DNA of 64,000 nucleotides from Clavaria fumosa (lineage: Eukaryota > Basidiomycota > Agaricomycetes > Agaricales > Clavariaceae). The stretch is from contig OX637804.1 of the NCBI GenBank assembly GCA_951802425.1, positions 2,170,001 to 2,234,000 of the forward strand, given 5' to 3'. The notes under the pieces are model-generated. The model worked only from the letters and a program-made list of their open reading frames with translations, searched no databases and was not told the DNA's origin. Of this stretch, positions 1 through 9,654 are shown piece after piece (positions within the stretch are counted from its first letter, which is position 1; every line of letters starts with the position of its first letter). The translations under genes and the position numbers were made by a program.

Positions 1-1275
1 AGACGGGTCAATTGTGATCTCACAAGGAAGGCACGAAGAATTGACCTGAAATCATGGCCAAGTTGAGAGACACAGTGAGCTTCATCGATTACGATCCGTG
101 CTTCGGGGTACTTATTGGGTAATTGCATGTCCGAAAATAGAGTTCATGTACCTAATCTCCCAGCGTTCGCCAGCTTCGTTACCATAGACATGAATGTCTT
201 GCTCCTCGCAATCCTTTCAGGCTGCGGCACAACATGAGCCGGGCTGCGTGAGGAACATCACGGACACCCCTCACCGTCACATAAAGCAGTTTGATCTCCT
301 TAGCGTCTGGCCTACGTGCAGCTTGAGCTGCCAAGCGGGAAAATATATTACGTGATTCCTCCTTTGACGTGCTGCCCGTCAACATGACGGCATCCACTGG
401 GAGGTTTTAGCATATCTTTTTATGGTATAAAAGGAGTAGGCAATTACTGTCTCACCTCCAGCTTCTCGCAGATGCAGAATTTGGTCAGTGATAAGTGAGA
501 TGAGAGGCTAACAGGACATCAGTCAGACTTTGGAAGATAAGCTCTGAAAAAAAGTCATACCGAGATAACGAGTGTCACTCCAGGGGTGAGAAGAGCAGGG
601 AGCTGATATGTCAACGACTTGCCGCCGCCTGAACGAAATGTTCACATAAATCTGGGTTAATCAGAGCGAAGGTGCGAAACAAAAAGGAGGTCCCGACCGG
701 TGGGCATCACGCAGACGATGTCCGCACCGTCCATGTTGGCATTGCATACGCTGGGGATTTAGAAATAGTAAATTTCCGCTTTCAGATTTTGCCTCCGCGA
801 AATGGCGAAAATCCATGCACCTTTTCTGACACAGCCGAAATCCGTCAATCCCAAATACTTGCTTCATCTTTGAGCGCATGAGATCGGTCCATTCCCAATC
901 ATCGTCAGCGTAATCGACAATCCCGCTATCTTTGGCCTGACCCGTAACGCCGCCGCTGTTGTTGCTGCAACCAATGGCAATACGTCGCCGTTCTTGCTGC
1001 AGACCGTTCAGCTGGTTTACCAGCACGCGTTCTGCCTCGGCGCGACGCGCCCGCAACTCCCGCAGCTTATCCAACTCAACATCCAGCTCGCCGATCTCGA
1101 CACGGATGGTGGCCAGCTCTTCCTTCAACTCTTGCTCGAGCTCGTTACAGAGGTGCGAGAGCGGCGGCGGCTTTGATCGCGCAGGCGACGAACTGATTGT
1201 CTGTAGTTCGGTCGTCGAGCCGCTGGACAAAGATTGAGCGTGCTCAGCGCGAGACATCTCGAGGACGAGTTCCAT
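1..1275 (-). CDS. RecQ-family ATP-dependent DNA helicase, N-terminal part, cut by the window edge
   Basis: The ATG is at 1275. The first exon encodes about 150 residues with a long charged coiled coil (ELEQELKEELATIRVEIGEL and onward), then an acidic stretch and GFRLCQ, which resembles the RecQ Q-motif. Joining exons across short GT-AG introns gives, in order, NANMDGADIVCVMPTGGGKS (Walker A, at about 605-770), LTYQLPALLTPGVTLVIS, PLISLITDQILHLREAG, AVMLTGSTSKEES, PERIARSKTFMSMVTKLANA and RIVIDEAHCVSQLGHDF (DEAH box, at about 60-90). All splice phases that I checked fit and I found no stop or frameshift, so this copy may be functional. It would unwind DNA in the nucleus. The helicase C-terminal, zinc-binding and HRDC parts lie outside the window. 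Multi-copy RecQ genes near telomeres are known in fungi, but nothing here proves that setting. Confidence 0.85.
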
Positions 1276-1461
1276 CTGAGGCTTTTGATTCAAAAAAGGG
1301 ATGTAGCAGTCGTGAAGCGCCTCACATCGTCGGAGTCGACATAGTCGTCCATATCTTTTGATTGGCTCCGCGTTGACGCGTTGGTGGCGATAGCAAAGAT
1401 GTAGGTCCGTGTCTGATCCCGAGCGCGTGACTGACGCGTGTCCCGATTTGTACAAACCACG

Positions 1462-2438
1462 TGGGGACGGGCAATCCCCACTAAGAGCGCGTGACGCTTA
1501 CATAAGCAAAAATGCGCCTAAGCCCTTGATTTCACTGACCCAAAGATATTTTACTCTCTCCTCAGTCAATTCTGAAGCATTTGGCATGGGATTTTTTGTA
1601 AACACAGACTCTTTTATATGTAGATTACAGGAAAAATACAGACATAATTCAAAACATCTCCACTCATGTACAATTACAGCAGAAACATAAGGGGTCATGA
1701 CATAAAACATTGTACCTATCACAGGGCATACTTCTAGTCCCCCAGATTGTCTGTCCCTCCAATAACAAAGTCTTCACTTGTGAAAATGGTATAATAGTGC
1801 TTACCTAGGTGTTCCAAAGCTCCAAATTTTTCCCCCCAGGTACACAAGGTCCCCTAAGGTGACAGAAGGATGAAATTGGCCTGAAATGCAGAGAAAACAG
1901 TAAATTAAATGATAAGATAGGTAAATATGAAGTTTGGGAGGCTTAAGTTGTAACCTAGATTGCACACAAAGTGCACACAGAGTGTTTGAAAGTAGGGGGA
2001 GAATGAGAGCCAGAGAATGAGGCCACAGAAACCTGCAGGAAACCTTGCAGTGTGTGCGCACAGCCACTGATTACATAAGCGCACAAGTCCAGCAGTGCCA
2101 AATCTGTGGGCCTCATAGAGCCTTCTACACACATTTTGGAGCTTACTTTTGCTGAGAGGAAATATTCAGAAATATTATTTGAACATTTTGTTCAAGATGG
2201 AATTTTTTAAAATGTCTTTGTTGTTTAGATAGCAACACTATCTCAATAAATAGGGCATTTTTCGAAAATCCATCTTGAACAAAAGTTTTTGAATTTAATT
2301 TCAGACATCTTTTACTCAAAGTTTTCTTGTAGCTGTTGTGTGGAAGGCTCTATACTGAGATGTGTTTTTGGGTCAGAGCCTTAGAGGCAGAATGCTTATC
2401 TAAGCGTCATGCACTCTTAGTGGGGATTGCCTGTCCCC
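1462..2438. mobile_element. Non-autonomous DNA transposon, about 977 bp, TIRs plus 7-8 bp TSD
   Basis: The left end (TGGGGACGGGCAATCCCCAC from 1462) and the reverse complement of the right end (GGGGACAGGCAATCCCCAC, ending near 2438) match, and similarity continues inward for roughly 90 bp (GACGCTTA.ATAAGC and further). AAACCACG is found directly outside both ends (1454-1461 and 2439-2446). The interior is AT-rich and encodes nothing convincing. The TSD length suggests hAT or another superfamily with 8-bp duplications; the terminal base is ambiguous by one position. It lies directly upstream of the RecQ start. Confidence 0.7.
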
Positions 2439-2633
2439 AAACCACGGTTCGGTTAAAGACAGCTCTTCCATATAAGGAAAGCCGCGCCAATCAGGAGAGC
2501 ATGCCAAGCACTTCTGTCACAGCTAGATTGCCAAAAATGGTCGATATAATTGTGTTATGCAGGTCCTCTAATTCTGCTGCTGCCCTCGCCTTTTACGTCC
2601 CCAATCTCTTCCGGGCCCATAACATTTAATAAT

Positions 2634-3944
2634 TTAACCCGGCTGCTCATTTCCATCGACTGGTTGTGGATTGTTATCGTCGTCAACAATCTCTTCTATG
2701 TATGCACCGCGGTCAATATCGTCATATTTATCTTCTGGATTGTCTGGATAGCCGTGGGCGAGTCCCCAGGCCTTAATCTCTTCCTTTCCTTTCCGGTCAT
2801 CCTCGTTGAGTTCTTTCAGTCGCCTTTCCTGCACCTTCGGATCTCTCTGTCGGATATCAGCATGTATTAAGTAAGACCGATGAAAAAAAAAGACGAACCC
2901 AACTTGATTCACCGTCCTGCCGCCCATCTTTGTCATAGTAATCAGCATATTCACGCAACCCTTCCTCATACGCCTCCTTGGTTCTTTGTAAATCTTCTTC
3001 TTCCGCGGCCATGAGAGCATTAATCTCCGCTATTTTAGCTTCCTGCTCGTCCCACCACGGCGACCACGCTCTTGGCGTTTTTGCTGTCTGCACATTTAGA
3101 TATCAGTATGTATTAAGTAAGACCAATGAAAAAAAAAACGACGCACCTCTTTATCTTTACCCCTTTGACGCACCTTTTGTTGTGGTGGTGCTGTGACTCC
3201 ATCCATATATGCCTTGTGCATAGACTGGGGTAGTGTTGCCACGGTTCGGTTCAACTTCCGCTAACCGATGAGTCAAGCCGCATTTTAGCCGAACCGCGCC
3301 GATACTTCGGCTTACCAGTTTGAGCGGTTTTCGAGTGACTTAACCGCGGTTTAAGATCCATTTTTGGAAGAAAATCAGTTAATGCTGTTTTCCTTGGCTC
3401 ATCCCCCCTTTGCTATCCCCTCATGGCCTGCCATCCCCACTCCTTACTACATTCAATACCCCTGCAATGCCCACAAGTTGTTGTGGCCTGGGGATGATTA
3501 AAAAAATGAGGTGGCTCATTTGCCCCAAAATTATGTAAGCGTTAATTATATAAGGTGGCTACTATATATAGAAGAAAACTGTTCTTACAAAAACCCCTCC
3601 AACCTTGAAAATAAGACTGGAAGTGAGTCTGACAATGCTCCCAAATGTGTCTGCACCCTCTTCTTTGAGACTCACAGCTGAGTTGGAGGAGCTACAGCTT
3701 GATTTCTTGGGATTTCCATTTTAGCACCAAGCCGTGACTTAGCGCGTTGTAATCGGTTCGGCTTCGCTCAGCTTTCCGCATTTGGACAAAACCGATTGAA
3801 CCGGACCGCGCCGGACTCCGCCGAACCGTGGCAACACTAGACTGGGGCTGGTTGCCCTTTCCAAAAATGGATATCAGTATGTATTAAGTAAGACCAATGA
3901 AAAAAAAAACGATGCACCTTATCTTTACCCTTATCTTTACCCAT
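2634..3944 (-). CDS. Small charged protein of unknown function; four exons, three look-alike introns
   Basis: Exons on the minus strand are 3944-3918, 3224-3147, 3087-2899 and 2846-2634. They join in phase 0 every time and give 168 residues with no stop. The protein starts MGKDKGKDK, is lysine- and glutamate-rich, holds a helical middle (EEEDLQRTKEAYEEGL) and ends in an acidic tail (DDDNNPQPVDGNEQPG). I do not recognise a domain. Its introns share about 48 nt of nearly the same sequence (see the three intron entries). The first intron now contains a 609-bp MITE. The model rests on the splice sites and uninterrupted frame; expression is unproven. Confidence 0.6.
2847..2898 (-). other. Intron c of the 2634-3944 gene (52 nt), diverged copy
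   Basis: It runs from donor GTTCGT to acceptor CGACAG. It carries the same T-tract and core with a few substitutions (CATCGGTCTTACTTAATACA). It is phase 0, so all three introns share family, orientation and phase. Confidence 0.7.
3088..3146 (-). other. Intron b of the 2634-3944 gene (59 nt), near copy of intron a
   Basis: It runs from donor GTGCGT to acceptor TGTGCAG, with the T-tract and the shared CATTGGTCTTACTTAATACA core that includes the likely branch site. It is phase 0. Only the last dozen nucleotides differ from intron a. Confidence 0.7.
3225..3917 (-). other. Intron a of the 2634-3944 gene, enlarged by a MITE
   Basis: The donor is GTGCAT at 3917. The first 48 nt (T-tract, CATTGGTCTTACTTAATACA, then ACTGATATC) match intron b with about one difference. 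Before the MITE arrived the intron would have been 76 nt (3842-3917). Because the 8-bp TSD contains the acceptor CCCCAG, an identical acceptor still lies directly before exon 2 (3225-3230). Confidence 0.65.
3231..3839. mobile_element. hAT-like MITE, 609 bp, TSD GACTGGGG
   Basis: The ends are TAGTGTTGCCACGGTTCGG and its inverted copy. The first bases fit the hAT terminal pattern YARNG. The 8-bp duplication GACTGGGG lies at 3223-3230 and 3840-3847. About 130 bp at each end are rich in CCGAACCG/CGGTTCGG-type subterminal motifs, and the centre is AT-rich and non-coding. It lies within an intron of the minus-strand gene at 2634-3944, exactly at the splice acceptor. Confidence 0.88.
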
Positions 3945-3970
3945 TTTATTATCTTTGTTGCTGCCTCTAT

Positions 3971-4022
3971 GTGTGTGTGTGTGTGTGTGGGGTGTGGGGT
4001 GGGGGTTGTCTCTCTCTCTCTC
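3971..4022. repeat. GT/GGTGT and CT microsatellite tract
   Basis: A run of GT, then G-rich GGTGTGGGGTGG, then CT repeats, upstream of the ATG of the minus-strand gene at 3944. I see no gene from here to the minisatellite at 4659. Confidence 0.8.
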
Positions 4023-4658
4023 TGGGACTGTCTCTTTATATGCTAAGTCGGTGCGAAAGTAAATGGCCGTTGCCCTTCTACATTTGGATGCACCAGACTG
4101 TAAGAGAAAGGAGACCTCACCACCGTGTGTCCAGTGGCGGTGGCGAATCATCCCAATATCGGTATACTGTATGCTCCTCAGTTTCAAACTAGTTCCTTTC
4201 AAACTCGTCACGTTCCTACCACGCAGAGAAACGCTCCAAGCTCGTGTCGCAAGGGTGGTCACAACCCTCCCTATTACGCTCGCATGAACATCCCATACAA
4301 ACCAAAATGCCTTTGCGGAGACACTATCCCTGTCACTCCACTCACGCGCTTTCGAGACCATATATTTCAACGACGAACACCGGCACCTCTTAAACAGAGA
4401 CCATTCCCCCCCAATACTACTCAGCAGCGTCAAGGGCCTACTTGCAGAAGCTAGGTTCCTTCGCTTATCCGGAGCATTCACCTAGCTCGTGTCTGTTCAC
4501 GAAACATTCGGAGCGTTCATTCGTGTTTCAAGACACTCAGCATCGCCAACGGCACTGCATTTTCGGCCGCGACGCCCGTGCTGGCGCTGCACAATGCTGT
4601 ACACCTCCTCCTTCCTGTGTTTTGAGCATCATCTGCTTTACACCATCGGACTTGGTGG

Positions 4659-4835
4659 CACACCGGGGATTGCCAGTGAATTTGCCACACCGGGGATTGC
4701 CAGTGAATTTGCCACACTGGGGATTGCCAGTGAATTTGCCACACCGGGGATTGCCAGTGAATCTGCTACACCGGGGATTGCCAGTGAATTTGCCACACCG
4801 GGGATTGCCAGTGAATCTGCTACACCGGGGATTGG
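4659..4835. repeat. 27-bp minisatellite, about 6.6 copies
   Basis: Units of 27 bp (CACACCGGGGATTGCCAGTG followed by AATTTGC) begin at 4659, 4686, 4713, 4740, 4767, 4794 and 4821. Variants alternate AATTTGC/AATCTGC and CACACC/TACACC. Because 27 is a multiple of three, all frames stay open, which produces several long but meaningless overlapping ORFs. No spacers separate the units, so it is not CRISPR-like. The flanks, 4023-4658 and 4836-5500, show nothing I can name. Confidence 0.9.
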
Positions 4836-5619
4836 AGTTTGGACAATTGACTGGCTGCCGAGCGCCACCGAAGGACTGGCCCCTTTTGTGAAGCGTCAAA
4901 CACGGCAAGGACTGCCGGGCGGTGCAGTCATTTTTGCAAATTCGGTTAGCAATAGTAAAATTCCGCTTCAAGTCCCGTAGATTCGTTGTCCCCCAGAGGT
5001 CAACTGCGCAGCTCAACGTTCAACGTTCAAAGTTCAACACTCAGTCCTGGCACGGCTAAAGACTCTTACTAGCCTGACTCTAGTCTTGTCTTGTATAGTA
5101 AAGCGAAAGAAAATAATATTTAATGTTTTTGAAACATTCACAGTAGCACTGGACTGCCGCTAACAGCGGGAAGGGAATCCTTGCTTCACTGTTGTGTATC
5201 GGCATCGATCGCGGACATTCGTTGGGATTCTAATCTGTGATTAGACGGAACGTCCGCAACCACCTTCATTGACTAGCCAAGAGATACCGAAGGACTGGTA
5301 AGAAACCATTTGTGAAGCATAAAACACAAAATTGCCAGTGCTAACCTGTTATATCTTCTGCCACCAACCTCCTGGGGGGACCCATAAAACAAGGTGAGTT
5401 TGCAATTGTTGGGGCTGTTCAGTAGGAGGAGGCGATGACCAAAACTTCTCAATGATCTCGTCAGACGGCTCCGTCAGACGGCCATTTTCCATTCATTGCG
5501 TCTGCGTCCTCCGTGGCACGCGCTCAGGAAATGCAAGTGTTCCAAGATGGTCCCATCCCGTCGTTTCCTCGCCGTGGCAAAGGCCAATCACGCAGTCCAC
5601 CGACCGCCGCATCCTTTCC

Positions 5620-6204
5620 TGATTCAAAGGTCGCAGATGAACTTGTCCTCGTAATGTCTCGTGTCGAGCATGCCCAATCGTCATCCGAGGGCTCGACGAC
5701 CGGACCACACATATATCCCACGCAGCCAATTCATCGCCCGCGCGGCCAAAGCCACCGCTGCTCTCTCGCGTTTGCGAAAAGAAGTCCGAGCGAGAGTTGA
5801 AGGAAGAGCTGGCCACCATCTGCGCCGAGACCGGTGAGCCGGAAACATCGGGTTGGACTGGCTGCGAGGGCCGTGGCACACCGCGCCGAGGTAAAACGCG
5901 TGCCGTAACATATTGCCACTGGAGGCAGCAGCAGCGACAACGATAGCGAGATTGTTGATTACGCCGACGACGAGTTGGAATGAGTGCATGGCTTGTCTCT
6001 TTCACTTCCACTCAATGTAAGATTTGAGGCGGATATTTATCATTTCTAAAATCCCCAGTGTCTGCGACGTCAACATGGACGCGGACATTGCATGTGTGAT
6101 CCCCTCTGGTCGGCATTCATTTTTTGTTTCGCATCTTCGCTCTGGTGAACCCGAATATGTCGTTCAGGGTGGGAGCAAGTCGTTGACATATCAGCTCCAT
6201 CGGC
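5620..6204 (+). pseudogene. Broken second copy of the RecQ helicase 5' end, inverted relative to the first
   Basis: This is a diverged inverted copy of 600-1275. It has ELVLVMSRVEHAQSSSEGST (compare ELVLEMSRAEHAQSLSSGST), remains of the coiled coil, the intron with CCCCAG, and NMDADIACVIPSG followed by an intron and GGSKSLTYQL, a Walker A motif changed from GGGKS. Stops and frameshifts break the coiled-coil part. Similarity ends abruptly after TYQL near 6204, where unrelated sequence begins, so the copy was truncated when formed. It cannot encode a helicase. Confidence 0.8.
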
Positions 6205-6729
6205 CACCGAGCAGAGCGTGAGGCGCAGATTGACCGCCGGCGAGGTCGTTGAGCACAGATGGAGGGGGTACTTGACGCTAGTTCAGTTTAACGACACGCG
6301 GGAACAGAAAATGGTTGGATCGGTCCGCCTCCCAGATCAGGAGGGCCCTGCAATTCACTGCCTGGCATTCGGGGGCCGTGTGGGAATCAGCCGACAGTGG
6401 TGCTGTCTGTTCGAACTCGCGCACGTGATGCAGCTCTACTGGATGCCTTGGTGAGTTGGGGACATCGGGCGGAATGGTAGGGGCAACAACAGGTAGCTCG
6501 CACGGTGTTATGTTTCCTCAATGTTAGGGTTAGAGTGACGATTCCCAGCAGAATTCCCTTAAACGGAAGAAACACTATTTGAAACGCGAACGTGGAAAGG
6601 TGGAGACGACCACCCACCTTTTGTGGCACACGTCCACTGACAATAATCTCAAGTATAGTAACCCGTCAACTTTTGATTGCGTGCCGGGCATAGCGCGCCG
6701 GATCAATTCTTCGCTAGGGATGAGGAACA
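6205..6729. other. Stretch without a recognisable gene
   Basis: There is an open frame at 6218-6454 on the plus strand that I do not recognise and that has no supporting features. Two adjacent TTAGGGTTAGAG-like bases near 6525 are too few to call telomeric. Confidence 0.4.
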
Positions 6730-7275
6730 CATGGGGAATGCGGCGATGTAGAACATAGTGAGAAAGTATAACAGGGTGGCGCTAAAATCTGGGTTTGGGG
6801 TTGGCCTGTCAACGAACCAATCGAGGCGAAAGGATACTTACACGCCTGGTGGTCAATACAAGCAGAGGGATATTGTGTAAGGCCTCCGGTGGTGTAGACA
6901 GAGTAAATGCCCGTGATATAGAAAGAGCAGTGTCGAGGGAATATGTACGTGGTGGGGACGAAGAAAACAAACGACATAACAGCAAGTGACTGTTAGATCC
7001 AAACCCGTCAAAAAACCATGACCCGCGAGGGACATCGGACGGGCAACGCACGATGAACGACGCAGGCGACCGTCATCGTATTTCTGCATCGCGACGATAC
7101 CATTGATCAGCAATGCCCCAAAGAGGGCAGTGACGGCGCCGGCGTGAAGAGCGGTGAAAACGACAAGCACGGTTGAGCCTTGTTCGATGAAGGACCCCGA
7201 AGTGATGAGTTGCAGGATGGGTGTGACGATGTAGAGAGATAGGAAGATTATTATTTTCCAGCGCCCTGCGAGGGA
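6730..7275 (-). pseudogene. Chitin synthase export chaperone (Chs7-like), truncated and frameshifted
   Basis: From about 7275 downwards the minus strand reads IFLSLYIVTPILQLITSG, SFIEQGSTVLVVFTALHAGA and LLINGIVAMQKYDDG. After an intron-like gap it continues MSFVFFVPTTYI and, in another frame, SLDTALSISRAF and TPPEALHNIPLLVLTT. These hydrophobic segments fit the multi-spanning Chs7 family, which assists export of chitin synthase III from the endoplasmic reticulum. One extra T near 6922 shifts the frame, and the first and last exons are missing or replaced. The identification is from remembered family features. Confidence 0.55.
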
Positions 7276-8583
7276 GGTGATCAGTGATACAGATGAGACG
7301 GAAGCTGGGCGATAGGGCAGGGGGAACGATTCGGTTTCTTTGGGGGGGGGAGTGAGAGAAGTGAATGGTGGAGTAGTGTGGGCTCGTTGGTGACATACCG
7401 ACAGCAGCTTTCCTCGTATGCCTCCGTAGGGTTGGGCAATGCCGGTAACAGGTCACATAGGTCACACTCCGTGACGCATCGTCACAGGTCTCAAACCACT
7501 GACCCAGTGGTTTATCTCCTTCAAATCTAACTATAAGGAATGGTGTCCAGTGAATAAAATGTTCACAATTCATGTCTAGATTTTCCTTAATAAATTTCGT
7601 TTTTTTTGGTTACATCTATGCAATGTTATGTCACTATCTTTCTGAATTCCCAGCCAAATCTGGCTCCAAACTTTGTTATTTTATAGACTCCTTCAGCTCA
7701 CATTTTCACACTTAACATTGGCTGAATGAAATGCTTCATTAATAAATTTAAAATATTTGTTCAAGACAGATCCCTTTTTTTCCTACTCATTACTGAGATA
7801 TAATAGAGGCAGCATTATATTTCCATAATGGGGGTAGGTAAAATAAATCTGTTTTGAACAAATATTCTGAATTTATTATTGAAGCATTTTGTTCAACCAA
7901 AGCTAAGCTTAAAAATGTGATTTGGCTGAGCCTATAGACATTTAAGTTTTGTGCAGCCATCTTGGGCAACCAGGAACTGGTCCTGCCCCGGACCTGTTGC
8001 CCGGACAATTTGATGGACTCCTGGAAACATCTGTACAATCATAGTTAGTAGTTTAATGTTTGTCCCAATCAGATTCCATCTCTGTCTCGTAGTCCCATTG
8101 TTAAGTTTATTTCCTGACTCCCGGACATTACTCTGTAGCTACAAACAGATTCCATAGTCGTACCAGAGTTATCTCCATCGCTAGCATCGCCCCGGATTTT
8201 TGTATAAGTACTTGTAGATTTACAGCCTTGTCTAGCCAGTCTGAATATCAACCCCACCTACTCGCATTCTACTCTTGCATTGCCTGAAACCCATCTCCTG
8301 CCTTTTCCCGAAATCCAAGACACTGATCCACAGAGGGCATCATTTCAATATGTTCGCCAAGTCTTGTCTGATCCCAAGTCCAACTCTGCCCAAACTCCGG
8401 TTTGCTCCACTGTGCCCAGACTTTGTCATTCTCACCCGGACTTTGTTATTCTCGCCTGGAATTTGCTATTTCTGCCCAACCCCCATGACATAGACGTAAC
8501 AGTATATTCAGACTGACCACTCTGCGATCACAATGTCCAAACCTCCCTGACGCAGTGGCTGCTTGCGCCCAAGCGCCAAGCCG
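7276..8583. other. Non-coding, partly AT-rich stretch before element B
   Basis: 7573-8040 is AT-rich and shares loose motifs (TTTGTTCAA, AAATATTCTGAATTT) with the interior of the 1462-2438 element, so it may be a related decayed insertion; I could not define its ends. 8040-8583 is CCGGAC-rich like element B and probably its leader, but I could not pair LTRs. Confidence 0.35.
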
Positions 8584-9560
8584 ATGACCCCTGGTGGGTC
8601 CGACCTCGGAGAACTAATTAATCTGACCCCTCCTGGCGAGGGGGACGAACCAACCATACCCGCTCCACATGAAACCCGATCCCGAACTCCTCCGGCTGAA
8701 CAGCCCGACTCCCCGTTATCCGAACCTGACCCCGAAGCCCTGAACCTTGCAGACGCAATCTGCGCCTTGGCTGCATCCACCAAGGGACGAGGCACCTCAT
8801 CTTCCCACGTCAAGGAACCAGAACCGTTCAATGGTTCCAACACGAAGAAACTCCGAAGTTTCTTGGTTCAATGTGAATTGAATTTCTGAGATTGCCCGAA
8901 GACTTTCAGCAAGGACTTGGTGAAGATTTGCCCTTCCTGCAGGGAACCACTCTCCTAGGCGAAGCCCCGGACGCCAACTGGATTTCTGACTGGAATCTAT
9001 TCATCCAGGAACTCTGGGACAACTTCGGACTGCACAATCCCATCGAGGCCGAATTTGACTGCCTCCACATGAAGGACTCCCAGAGGATCACGACGTACAA
9101 CGTTGAGTTTAACCAGATAGCTGTGCGGCTCCAGTGGGACGAAGCCACACTCCGGCACAACTATTACTGTGGACTCCTGAACTGCCTCAAGGACAAGATT
9201 TCCCAAGTCGGGAAACTGACTTCCCTTCCTGTCCTGCACAAACTCTGCCAGGACATCGATGTGCAATACTGGGAACGTCAAGGCGAACGTTCCCACAATG
9301 CACCTGTGAAATCTGACAACAAGCCCCGCCAAGCAAACAACTCTGGACAATCGTCTGGAGGAAACAAACCCGCCAACAACTCTGGAGCAGCATCAAACGC
9401 CTCCAGATCCGCATGAAAGACTGATCCCCCAAAGGATAATAAGATCAGCAAAGATGGAAAGCTAATTCTGGAGGAACAGAAACGTCGCTTCAACAACAAC
9501 CTCTGCCTCATTTGCAGAGGAACTGGACACATTGTGAAGGACTGCCCAAGTCCCAGAACA
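8584..9560 (+). pseudogene. Element B gag (capsid and zinc knuckle)
   Basis: The ATG at 8584 opens MTPGGSDLGELINLTPPGEG, and the first frame stops at 8887 after KEPEPFNGSNTKKLRSFLVQ. The capsid core continues after a frameshift with DANWISDWNLFIQELWDNFG and LRHNYYCGLLNCLKDKI, typical of basidiomycete gypsy gag, to a stop at 9414. A CX2CX4HX4C knuckle (CLICRGTGHIVKDC) lies at about 9505-9545 in a shifted frame. The product would package element RNA; this copy cannot make a full protein. Confidence 0.8.
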
Positions 9561-9654
9561 TGCAGGGCAAGAAGGCCCGAACCGTCACGACCTCCAACAC
9601 AGTTCCAGAGGTTAAGGCTGTGGCTGCTCAGGCAAAAAACTCCTGAGTGGCCCT

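Noticed and set aside
3837..4481. 214-codon minus frame as the N-terminus of the introner gene
   Set aside because: It reads through the GT/GA microsatellite (HTHTHTH) and only then reaches MGKDKGKDK; the frame upstream of that ATG shows no conserved features.
4659..4835. CRISPR-like array
   Set aside because: Units abut without spacers and differ by substitutions; eukaryotic context; an ordinary minisatellite.
6520..6540. Telomeric repeat at TTAGGGTTAGAG
   Set aside because: One and a half units only; not significant.
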